This document shows positions 55,453-64,000 of a DNA stretch of 64,000 nt, piece by piece (positions within the stretch are counted from its first letter, which is position 1; every line of letters begins with the position of its first letter). The DNA lies in NCBI GenBank assembly GCA_039654915.1, contig CM077593.1, positions 43,122,501 through 43,186,500 on the forward strand. The letters run 5' to 3'. The notes beneath the pieces are model-generated. The model was not told the origin of the DNA. It saw only the letters and a list, made by a program, of their open reading frames with translations, and made no database searches. The position numbers and the translations under genes were made by a program. The DNA comes from Aquilaria yunnanensis (lineage: Eukaryota > Streptophyta > Magnoliopsida > Malvales > Thymelaeaceae).

Positions 55453-57527
55453 TAATGCACCTGCATTCTTTATGGATTTAATGCAAAGGGTGTTCAGAGT
55501 ACACCTAGACCACTTTGTGGTAGTATTCATTGATGATATTTTGGTGTACTTTAAGGATAAGGAAACTCATAAAGAACACATAAAAGTAATGCTTGGTTTA
55601 CTCCAAGAACATAAGCTTTATGGGAAGCTAAGTAAGTGTAAATTTTGGACACAAGAAATTGGATTTCTGGGACACATAATAAATGATCAAGGATTGGCAG
55701 TGGATCCTGAAAAGGTAAGGTCAATCCTTGATTGGAAGCAGCCCCAGAATGTGAGGGAAGTTAGAAGTTTCCTAGGGTTGGCTGGCTATTATTGAAGGTT
55801 TGTACTGAAATTTTTTGTTATAGCAGCACCTATGACCCAATTAATCAGGAAGAACCAGAAATTTAACTGGGAAACCAAATGTGAGGAGAGCTTCCAAGAG
55901 CTTAAAAGGAGACTAACAACAGCTCTTGTGTTAGTCCTACCAAACCCTGAAAAGGAATATGAGGTGTATACTGATGCATCTCATGTAGGACTAGGATGTG
56001 TCCTAATGCAGGAAAAACAGGCTATTGTTTTTGGATCTAGACAATTGAGACCACATGAGAAGAAGTATCTAGTGCATGACCTGGAATTAGCAGTAGTAGT
56101 CTTTGCCCTTAAGTAATGGAGACATTACCTATTAGGTAATAGATTTCAGGTTTATACAGACCACAAAAGTCTCAGGTACCTTTTTACATAGAAAGACTTG
56201 AATATGAGGCAAAGGAGGTGGTTGGAATACCTGAAAGATTTTGACTGTGTGATTGAATACACACCTAGGAAAGCCAATGTAGTGGTTGATGCCCTAAGCA
56301 GGAACTATACTAAAGTGCTCAAGGGTGGAGAAATAGAGTTTAAGGCCGAGAGCCTTAACCTTACTTGCTTGGCAAGTCAATGGCTAGCTTGGGAAGGTAA
56401 GCAGCTTAGTATACTCACTATTACCCCAAAATGGAAACAGCTTATCAAAGAAGCTCAAGCTGGTGATGAGAACATGGGGCTAGTGCCTGGACAGAGAAAG
56501 GGAGAACTTTTCCAAAGGTTTTCCTATAAACAAAGGATGCTATACTTCCAGAATAGGTTGTTTGTGCCTGAAAAGGATGACCTAAGACTTCAAATTCTGG
56601 AAGAAGCACATTCCAGTAAGCTGAGTATACGTCCAGGAGCCACAAAGATGTATCATGCTCTTAGAACTTACTTTTGGTGGCCATACAAGAAAAGAGACAT
56701 TAGTACTCATGTGTCTCAATGTGAAGTGTGCCAACAAGTGAAAGTTGAGCACCAGAAACTAGGAGGGAAGCTCCAAAGCTTACCCATACCTGAGAGGAAA
56801 TGGGGATCCATATCTATGGAATTTGTAGTGGGAACGCCACTGACTAGAAGAAAGCATAATGCCATTTAGGTCATTGTGGACAGATTGACCAAGGCAGCAC
56901 ATTTCCTTCCCATGAGTCTCACTGATTCTTTGGATAAACTTGCACAACTCTATATAAGGGAGATAGTAAGATTACATGGAATGCCTAATGACATTATGTC
57001 AGATAGAGATCCTAGGTTTGTTTCTAGGTTTTGAAAGTCCCTACATCAGGCACTAAGAACTAAACCTAAGTTTAGTTCAGCTTACCATCCATAGACGAAT
57101 GGACAGACAGACAGAACTATATAGACTCTGGAAGACATGTTAAGGTGTTGTGTCATAGACTTCCAGGGAGAGTGGGATGTGCATCTCCCACTAGTGGAAT
57201 TCTTTTATAACAATGGCTATCATTCAGTGGTAGGAATGGATCCATATGAAGCCTTATATGGAAGGAGATGTATTACTCCTTATTGCTGGCATCAACCAGA
57301 AGATAAGTTGGAGTTAGGGCCAAATATTATTAAGGAGACCACATAAAAGATAAGACTGATCCAAGCAAGGATCAAAGCTACAAATGATAGGCAGCAGTCT
57401 TATGCCAACCTGAAAAGGAGGAGAGACCTGGAATTCCAGGAAGGAGATTGGGTGTGGCTTAAGGTTTCTCCTACGAAGGGAGTAATCAAATTTGGAAAGA
57501 AGGAAAAACTTGCACCTAGATATATAG
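55453..57527 (+). pseudogene. Element T reverse transcriptase C-terminal half, RNase H and integrase
   Basis: The RT resumes with NAPAFFMDLMQRVF and the catalytic FIDDILVYF at about 55527. The thumb follows (LGHIINDQGLAVDPEKV), then RNase H ([16 protein letters not shown] near 55965; VYTDHKSLRYLF near 56152). Integrase follows, with its zinc N-terminus (EEAHSSKLSIRPG, where a His is Arg; CEVCQQVK), [23 protein letters not shown] and QGEWDVHLPLVEFFYNN. Stops near 55794, 56115, 56190, 56868, 57033, 57093, 57123 and 57345 fall at CAG, TGG, CGA or CAA-type codons. An F1 LTR cuts it at 57528 in the integrase C-terminus. Confidence 0.92.
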
Positions 57528-58941
57528 TGTTAGTGTTGTGCCCAAAAGGCCAATCATGGGATGATTGTATTTTTGCACATTGAGTCATGATATTTTATTA
57601 AGGCATTAATCCAGCAATTATGTTTGTTTTTTTGTTTCTGCGTAACTTAACAAACATAATTGTAACCCTAGAATAATGATATTCTCAAACGTCCCTAGTC
57701 TAGTATTGTTGTGGAGCGGGTTGCAATAATACATAACGACTAGCATATGTGACTAATATGAGATATGTAGTCTGCATATGGGTACAAGTTGGAGAACTTG
57801 TGTTCTGGACCGACCCACCATGAGAACACTACATGGATCATTATATGAGTGTCATAAGTGATTCTCATAGTGATCATGCTATATGTAGTCCTTCGACCTA
57901 AGATCATCAAGGTTCCCTACATGTGAGTCACATACTTTGATACTTTCCTTTGTTGCTCGTAACTCAGTGAACTTGAAGGAGGTCATTGGGTATGTCACAT
58001 ATCATGCGGAGGGATTTGTATGATCAAGATGGGATTTGTCCCTCCTATGTAACGGGAGTGATATCTTCGGGCCCCTTGATAGAGTAAGACTTAGAAAATG
58101 CATGGCCATGCTCGGATGAGTTGATATACGATATCAATGTCATCAGCTTAAGTTAGTCTATTCGGTAATCAAGAAACCAAAGATTGGGCTATACGAGAGT
58201 GACACATTCCATGTCTCGTGCTTAGTCTTGATATCTTGGACAAAGGGACAATGGCATATATCGGTGATGATCATAAAGGTTTAGTCGAATCATTGACAAT
58301 CTTGTCACTTGGGTAGCAATGATGTGTTGCTAGACACCGCTCAGTGCTTATGATCATAAATATGATTTATGATCATTGCCAATGTGGCAAGAGCCTATTG
58401 GGTCGCACACATAGAGCTATTTGGATCATTAGAGTGCATGGGCTAATTATTTGGGTTATGGTTTCACTTTAATTTTGTATTAATAATGGGCCCAAGAGTT
58501 TAGCCATTATTAAGCCCGAAATTAAAGCCTAATTGGATTAGGGCTTTGAAACCCATTAGGCCTGGAAGTTGAGTCTCACTATAAATACAACTTTTAGTGA
58601 GAAATTCGTAGGTCTCCTTGGCCTAGCCTCCCAAAAGGACAGCCGCACTCTTCTCTTGCAATTCCTTAGAGGACGCAAGCTAGCACAGCGAGCGCAAGAG
58701 AAACGCATCTGCCGGGACGTGGCGAAAGCGTGGTGATCCCGAGATGCTCGTGTGGATACCATAGAGAGCATGAACACATCAACTGTTCAGGTTTTGTGAT
58801 TCGACTCTACAGTTGAGTGAGAGATCTCAACCGAAAATTAGGTATGAAAAATTTTCGAACACCCGGTTTACCCCGTTTCACTTGGATCGTGGAGTGTTTC
58901 GGTTAAATTCCGTTGCACTGTTTGGCTCCCGAAACCCAACA
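57528..58941 (+). repeat. F1 solo LTR, copy 5 (TSD TATAG)
   Basis: A 1414-bp F1 unit with TATAG at 57523-57527 and 58942-58946. Removing it rejoins KEKLAPRYI to GPYQVLARVG of the T integrase. TATA near 58580. Confidence 0.94.
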
Positions 58942-58946
58942 TATAG

Positions 58947-59323
58947 GGCCATATCAAGTACTAGCCAGAGTTGGGAATGTGGCATATCAGCTAGATTTGC
59001 CAGCAGAGCTTGGTAACATACATGATGTGCTCCATGTGAGTCTACTCAAGAAGTATGTTCCAAGTTCTAAGCAAATAAAGATACCTGCTAGTGTGCCCAT
59101 GGCACCAAATCTTTCATATGAGGAAGTGCTAATTCAATTCCTAGCAAGAGATACTAGGAAATTGAGAAGTCGGTGGATTTCTATGATTAAAGTTCAGTGG
59201 ACTAACCACACTCCTGAAGAGGTAACCTGGAAAGTGGAATAGGAAATTGCTAGTAAGTACCCTCAACTATACTCTAGATTAGTGAAGAATTTGGAGGACC
59301 AAATTCCTTTAGGAAGGAGAAAT
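58947..59323 (+). pseudogene. Element T integrase C-terminus and chromodomain
   Basis: The frame resumes with GPYQVLARVGNVAYQLDLP (the GPY/F module), then DVLHVSLLKKYVPSS. The chromodomain-like end follows: VQWTNHTPEEVTWKVE near 59193, a stop at 59240, then KYPQLYSR. In chromoviruses this domain guides integration to heterochromatin. A polypurine tract (AGGAAGGAGAAAT) ends at 59323, at the LTR edge. Confidence 0.88.
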
Positions 59324-61387
59324 TGTTAGGACCATCCCTCAGTACTTGGCCCAGGCCAAAAAATGCAAAGAAAATTCAATGAAAACATGAGGGACTTGAA
59401 TGAAAATATGAGTAGTGATGCAAGTGCAAAACTGAGAAGTTTCGAGTTCCAAATGCACATAAAAATGGGTGAGGTGATTAATGGCGAGAAACGAAACTTA
59501 AGGGCCTTGTTGTACTCTTAACCGAGTGCTTATGGTGAAACTATGGAGTACTAATTGGCTATGTGCACCACGCAAAATTCATGAGGCTGAGAAAGGGCGT
59601 TGGACCATTTTTAAGGCCATGTGGCCTACCACCGGTAATGCATGCTTCCATTACCAATTAAGCCATCATTTTCGGTCAAAGAAGGCTTTAGTTTTTGGGT
59701 TAGCCGAGTGTGTGATGTTCTTGGTGAGTTCAAGGCAAATCCTTGCCAAATTGTTGATGAATTGAAGCTTGGAAGAGAAATCAAGCTTAGATTCCTCATT
59801 TTCGGTACTTGGATGATGAAGCACAAACCAAGAACTCAAGCTTGGATTTTGAGGTAGGGTTTCACGTTTTACTTGAATTCTTGGTACTTTTCCATGATCA
59901 AGTAATTATTGTAACTAAGTGATGGTTAGAATATGCTAGATGATCTCAGTTGCTTGATGGGCATATTGAGGAGCTTTCGAACTTGTGCTATTTGGCTAGC
60001 TAGTCAAGTTAATGGCATGTGTTAGAATTCCTAGTGAGTGAGGCCAACTTTCTACTGAATTCGGAGCTCTAATGGAATGGGAGTGAAACTATGAAGTTTG
60101 GTGTGCAAGAATGCAGATGAACACATGCTAGTGGTTTCAGCTGAATGTTTTTGGTGGTGTGTGTGTGTGTGTTTTGTGTGCTTGATTGAATTGTTGTGCT
60201 TGCTAGCCCCTTATGAACTGTGTTTATGCTTATATATGTCTCGGTTAGCATTGTATATGTATTGTATATCTTGTATCTTGGTGTTTTCATGTCTTTCTTG
60301 CAGGACAAGTAAGCTTTGAGGAGGTTAAGTCTCGGACTTACCTAAATAGACTCAATTATGAGTCAGTTTGAATTGTGAACCCTACTGAGTATTAGTACTC
60401 ATGCCCATATTTTTTGTGTTTCAGGAAAGGATATAGAGCTTGAATGATTTGTGTTTGAGTGGGTTGCTTGTGTACTAGTTGTACATTTGTGCTCAACGTA
60501 TGTGCCAACTTGTACTTGGCTTGAAATTGTTGTTATGAGTCTTATAGTTCTTGGCCGAAACTTATGCTTAAGTTTTGCAGGCTTGAGTAGTTTGTGGGAC
60601 ACATCTACATGCAAGATGGATGTGTGGACCATGGCTTTGATTGTTGTGTTCACTTTCATGACCATGAATATGGTCATTGGGCTTGTACTTCAGTGTGTGC
60701 TCCTGTATTGCACCCTTAGGTATCTTCTTGGGGAGTAAGGAAGACTTGGCTTGTAAAACTTAACCTTGGCTAGATTTTGGAATTGTAGCATCCTTGGTAT
60801 GTTTCCAAGCTAGTGATGCTTGTACTTAGGCTATTTTGTGTATATATGTAGCCTCGGTTATACATGGTTTTGTATGTACATATGTTGGATGCTTATGTGC
60901 CAAGTTTTGTTAAGTTTATGAGCTCATGGTTATGTTTCATGTAATGAACCTCTTGAGTTTCCTTGTTTGGCCGAAAATACATATGCATGGAAACCTTGAT
61001 TTTCAAAACTACAAAGAAGTGGGCTTCTTGGTTGTCATTCATAAAAGTAGCACACTTGATGAGCACACATCCTAGACACTTAATAAATTAAGTGTATGCC
61101 TTGCTTGTGTTGCAAGTTATCATTTACAGCCTTGCCTTGTGATGCAAGTTAGTGGTTTGGGCCTTGCCTTAAGCTGCTAGTAACTATTTTAATTCTCTCA
61201 TAAGCCTCCTGGGGCACCTCCCAGGCCATCAGCTTAAGAAAATAAGACTTAAAACTACCAAATAGAAAGTTTGCCGAAATTAAAGTAGTTAACAACACTT
61301 AAAAACTCAATTGTCTAATAACTTTCTTGGTAGTTTTGGTGAGTGGCACTGAGTGTGCACAGGCTGGGCCCTGTGTGGGGTGTGACA
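59324..61387 (+). repeat. Element T 3' LTR
   Basis: 2064 bp from TGTTAGGACCATCC to GTGTGGGGTGTGACA, followed by TCTTT. It has a (GT)n run at about 60154-60172 in a segment absent from the 5' LTR. Confidence 0.92.
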
Positions 61388-61392
61388 TCTTT

Positions 61393-61655
61393 GCCTGAGG
61401 ACGAATGTCCTCTGACAGTCATGATGAGCTTCCTGCACGATTTTCAGTGGTCTGTTGTGGCCGAGATGACACAACAGCTCGACCAAAGGTGGTCTTAACC
61501 ACCTTCGGTCCAAAGGTGGTCTTAACCACCTTCGGTCCAAAGGGCCTCTTCACCAGTTGCCCACCGGGAGAGAAGTCCTAAGTCTACTCACTAGAGTTCG
61601 GGAAGTGGGGACTTCCACGATGAGTCCTCCACAAATGACGATGAGGCCACTTGTC
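61393..61655 (+). pseudogene. Element N gag, third segment, ending at a deletion junction
   Basis: Gag continues LPEDECPLTVMMSF, then AEMTQQLDQRW and a Pro/Ser-rich stretch, with stops at 61497, 61524 and 61577. Alignment with M gag (DESST) ends near 61636. Beyond that the sequence is exon 2 of the antisense gene on the other strand. The capsid core, zinc motif and all of pol are therefore deleted. Confidence 0.75.
61483..61543. repeat. 27-bp tandem repeat in the N gag
   Basis: CCAAAGGTGGTCTTAACC plus nine more bases repeats from 61483 and from 61510, with a partial third unit at 61537. Each unit includes an inverted GGTGGT/ACCACC pair. M gag has a single corresponding segment. Confidence 0.8.
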
Positions 61656-62586
61656 ATCCATCTCTGCAAAAAGAAGAACATCAGTGTAAGTGCAGAAGGA
61701 GATATGGGAAAAAATCTAGAAAGAAACTTACTGTCTTCAAGAGCCGGATACGTGAGTTCGCCCCGAAGGAGTCTACCAACCATGTCTTCTTCCTATCAAT
61801 AGGAGGCTTCGGCATGTTCAGGTCGGTAATGTGTTCCTTGATCATCCCCAGCTCTCGAAGAACCTCTTCGGTCATGAGATTCCATCTAATGGGCAAGGCG
61901 TATAAGGAACGCGTAGGCACCTCGGGGTCCCAATCCGCGATAGCCCGAATACAGCTGTCGAACTCCTAAAATTGGGCTTTTAACTCTAAGGTTAGCAGCT
62001 TCTTGGGATCAACTACATCAATATCTAAAGTCCCTGAAGTCCATCTGGTTGGCAAATGCTTCCACTGCTCATCGACCTTCAGAAAGAAGAACTTCTTCTG
62101 CCACCCTTGCCAGCTGTCCTTCGTCCCGAAGGTGAACGTGTACTTCCTACTCCCAAAACCCCGAGGAAGCAAGAAGTAGAACCCACCCTTCGGGACGGGG
62201 TGGAGTTTGTAATATTGCATGAAGAAGATGAAGTGGGGCTCTATCTTGAAGACCCCGTACATGCAAAGGAAGGTGTTGAAATAAGAATAGGAGTTCAGAG
62301 GAAATTGGTTCATGGCTATGCCATGGAATTGGAAAAAGTCACAAACCATCTTCGGCGGAGGATACCGAAGTCCGGCCTCCAGCTGGGCCCGAAAGATGGT
62401 AACCTCATCCGAATAAGGCATATAACTGGGCATACCTAGACTGGGTAGCCTACTGACAGCATAAGAAAGAAGGAAGAATTTGGCCGACCACTTCTGAACT
62501 TTCTCCAAAGTGGCACGGCTTGGATGAGAGTTGAGGGGAAGCCAGCTCTTAGGAATGGGGTAGGTCTTATCTTGGGGAGCAGACAT
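61656..62586 (-). pseudogene. Antisense accessory gene of element N, exon 1 and start of exon 2
   Basis: This is the homologue of the antisense gene in M. It starts at ATG 62586 (MSAPQDKTYPIPKSWLPL), and the frame is open for 206 codons to a TAA at 61966-61968. It holds the Transposase_28-like core EVTIFRAQLEAGLRYPPPKM and FFMQYYKLHPVPKGGFYFLL. After the stop the same frame continues (PIRWNLMTEEVLRELGMIKE) to a splice donor GTAAGT at 61731. The acceptor is near 61662-61664, matching the first intron of M (68-70 bp here, 72 bp in M). Exon 2 ends at the deletion junction, so the coiled-coil part is missing. It is the best preserved ORF of the accessory family here. Confidence 0.75.
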
Positions 62587-63349
62587 GTTCGGAAAGAAGA
62601 AGTCTAACATCGGGAAGGTGAAAGAAAAAGAATAAGGAAGACACACAAAAAATACTGAAGAATAACTTCGGAAAGGAGACCCACCAAGCTCGAAACATGG
62701 AATGAACTTCGGAAGACCACCGCAAGTGTCACCGGAAATCACTCTGCTGCTAGCACCGCTGCCAAAAAAAGAAAGAGATAAGAGGAAACTCGAGAACAAA
62801 AGACAACGAAAGAACAGAAGCATGGAAAAAATTGAGGAGGAAGGGTTTATATAGGCCAATGGGGGCAGGTAAAGCGTCGCCATAATGATCCCTCAAAGGC
62901 GAAGAGACCCAAGTAACATAATGGACGCGACTGTTCGCCAATCACCAGGTGACACGTGTCACCCAACAAGGGAAATAAGGGCACGCCTCCTGACAGCTAG
63001 CAGACCTATGCACGCTTAGCTCAAAGTGACGCGTCTTTCTGATCAGGAAATGTGACGATTCACTAAGGCAACAACAAATTAGAAGTGGAATATGCAATTC
63101 ATTCCAAAGTAAAAACTTCAGGAAAATCAAAAACTCGGAAAAAAATGAGAAAGTACCGCTTGAATGATGATGGGACTACCTCAGCTTGAAGAGACATCTT
63201 AAGCTAAAGAGGTGCCTTCTTCCAAAGAACGTAACCTTGGTCAAAAGTTCAGTCATACTAGTTGGGACGGCTGACTGACACCTCCCAAGAGTTCCACGAC
63301 ATGCTTGTAAAAACCAAAGATACAACTTCAACTTCCCGAGGGGGGCATG
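62587..63349. other. Element N untranslated tract, with the antisense gene's promoter
   Basis: The antisense leader and TATA box (62846-62854, minus strand CTATATAAACCC) lie here. The rest has no gene. The tract ends with the polypurine run CCGAGGGGGGCATG, which primes the plus strand next to the 3' LTR. Confidence 0.6.
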
Positions 63350-64000
63350 TGATAGACAAAGGGCTATCGCCCTTGGAGATTTCCCAAATTGGGTTGGTGA
63401 GTACCACCCACCTGGAACGCATGTGACCAACCTCGGGAAAAAGGGAAGCCCCCACCATCCTCGGTGTAAACACCACCCTACAACCGAAGGGCCAATGCCC
63501 CCAAGATCTAATCACCTAGGCAAAGACCACCTTCGGTCAAGACCTAGCCCCAACTTCAACTACTCTCGGTAAGTGATTGGACTGACCTCAGAAAGGGCAT
63601 GCACAACCAACCTCAGATGGGCGAGCCCACCAACTTCAGGAGTATATATCCCCATCCTCGGCAAGCTAGAATATCTCCTAAAGGTGCCCTATTCTGCCGA
63701 AGGGTCTTACCTAACAACACTCGGTGGTAATGTCGAGCTAAAGGAGACCTCCTGTCCTGAAGGAGTTCCATACTCCGAAAGGTTCTAGCTTCCAGAAGAG
63801 GTCTTTTGGAAACACGACCTCACACAGAGACCTCTGATACAGAGACCTCACACACGCCCCTGACCTCTGGCCAGAATGGCCTACGGCCAGCTGGATATAT
63901 GTATCTCCAAAGGTACAGACCACATCCAACCGAGCACGTGTCATGATCTGAGTGGGCTGTGTTAAACAAACTTCTCCCTACACCCTCCTATAAATACTTG
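63350..64000 (+). repeat. Element N 3' LTR (truncated by window end)
   Basis: Starts TGATAGACAAAGGGC. The 651 bp present align with the first three quarters of the 5' LTR at 36456, including the TATA stretch CTATAAATACTTG at the window edge. About 225 more bases should follow. Confidence 0.85.

Larger units (their letters stand above)
38891..61387 (+). mobile_element. Element T: Tekay/Del-type chromovirus (TSD TCTTT)
   Basis: A full-length Ty3/gypsy element with both LTRs, PBS, gag, protease, RT, RNase H, integrase with C-terminal chromodomain, and a polypurine tract. It is flanked by TCTTT at 38886-38890 and 61388-61392. The span of 22.5 kb shrinks to about 9.3 kb when element M and the F1 copy are removed. 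The gag-pol frame carries well over a dozen stops, nearly all at expected CAG, CGA or TGG codons, so it is dead. The chromodomain lineage is inferred from domain order and the C-terminal motif. Confidence 0.93.
36456..64000 (+). mobile_element. Element N: pol-less Tat-type LTR retrotransposon (right end outside window)
   Basis: The 5' LTR is at 36456-37331 and the 3' LTR starts at 63350. With nested insertions removed, its internal region is only about 2.6 kb. It holds the start of gag, an abrupt junction near 61640, the first exon of an antisense gene, and an untranslated tract with a polypurine run (CCGAGGGGGGCATG) at the LTR edge. Protease, RT, RNase H and integrase are absent, so it would need proteins from a related element. 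The left-hand target bases are CCCTC (36451-36455); the partner is out of view. Confidence 0.82.

Noticed and set aside
38891..61387. Endogenous pararetrovirus as the source of the RT and movement-type ORFs
   Set aside because: The RT is bounded by LTRs, a PBS, a polypurine tract and an integrase with chromodomain, which plant pararetroviruses lack. No movement or coat-protein-type ORF is present.
62587..62883. 99-codon hydrophobic N-terminal extension of the antisense ORF in N
   Set aside because: The M copy starts at the position equivalent to 62586 and has a similar TATA-to-ATG distance. The extension starts right at the promoter and would leave almost no leader.

Overview
This window looks like a gene-poor stretch of a flowering-plant nuclear genome. 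It is AT-rich, and nearly every recognisable coding stretch belongs to plant Ty3/gypsy lineages: Athila-like, Tat (recognised by a second, archaeal-type RNase H) and a chromodomain-bearing chromovirus of the Tekay/Del type. I found no resident host gene with its own exons and no rRNA, tRNA or CRISPR. The species cannot be read from the sequence. The window is a stack of LTR retrotransposons nested inside one another. For most insertions I could read TG...CA ends and a 5-bp target-site duplication (TSD), so the order of insertion can be followed.

Left part (1-27.9 kb). A plus-strand Athila-like element, here called At-p, starts before the window and ends in a 3' LTR near 27.85 kb. Its env-like ORF is split at 7268/24842 by a large solo LTR (beta). 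Beta is itself split by element E (7990-22732, TSD CTTGT). E is an Athila-like element that has lost its RT and RNase H. It carries gag, a protease, integrase scraps and then two extra ORFs before its 3' LTR. One extra ORF is a cysteine-rich basic protein resembling carlavirus nucleic-acid-binding proteins. The other is an intronless copy of a LONELY GUY (LOG) cytokinin-activating enzyme with its own TATA box and AATAAA. E is further interrupted by solo LTR alpha and by two copies of a 1.4-kb LTR family (F1), one inside the other. Solo LTR delta, containing another F1 copy, lies at 1435-5339.

Middle (27.9-36.5 kb). A decayed minus-strand Athila-like element, At-m, is broken by solo LTR epsilon (29124-31572) and solo LTR gamma (31884-35145). 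Gamma carries an 839-bp mariner/Stowaway-like DNA transposon. An old Tat-type LTR with a primer-binding-site remnant (O) follows.

Right part (36.5-64 kb). Tat-type element N (36456 to beyond the window) kept its LTRs, the start of gag and an antisense gene but lost pol. Its gag is interrupted by an F1 solo LTR and by chromovirus T (38891-61387, TSD TCTTT). T is split inside its reverse transcriptase by minus-strand Tat element M (43679-55447). M holds yet another Tat-type solo LTR (51551-52416). T is also split near the end of its integrase by another F1 solo LTR. M and N both carry, antisense to gag-pol, a gene with its own TATA box and a matching first intron.

All element genes are damaged, mostly by C-to-T or G-to-A changes that create stops at CAG, CGA and TGG codons. 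That is the usual mark of long cytosine methylation. Twelve solo LTRs against four elements with both ends traceable or probable suggest strong LTR-LTR recombination. The most unusual content is the two-gene accessory cassette of element E (17775-19201).
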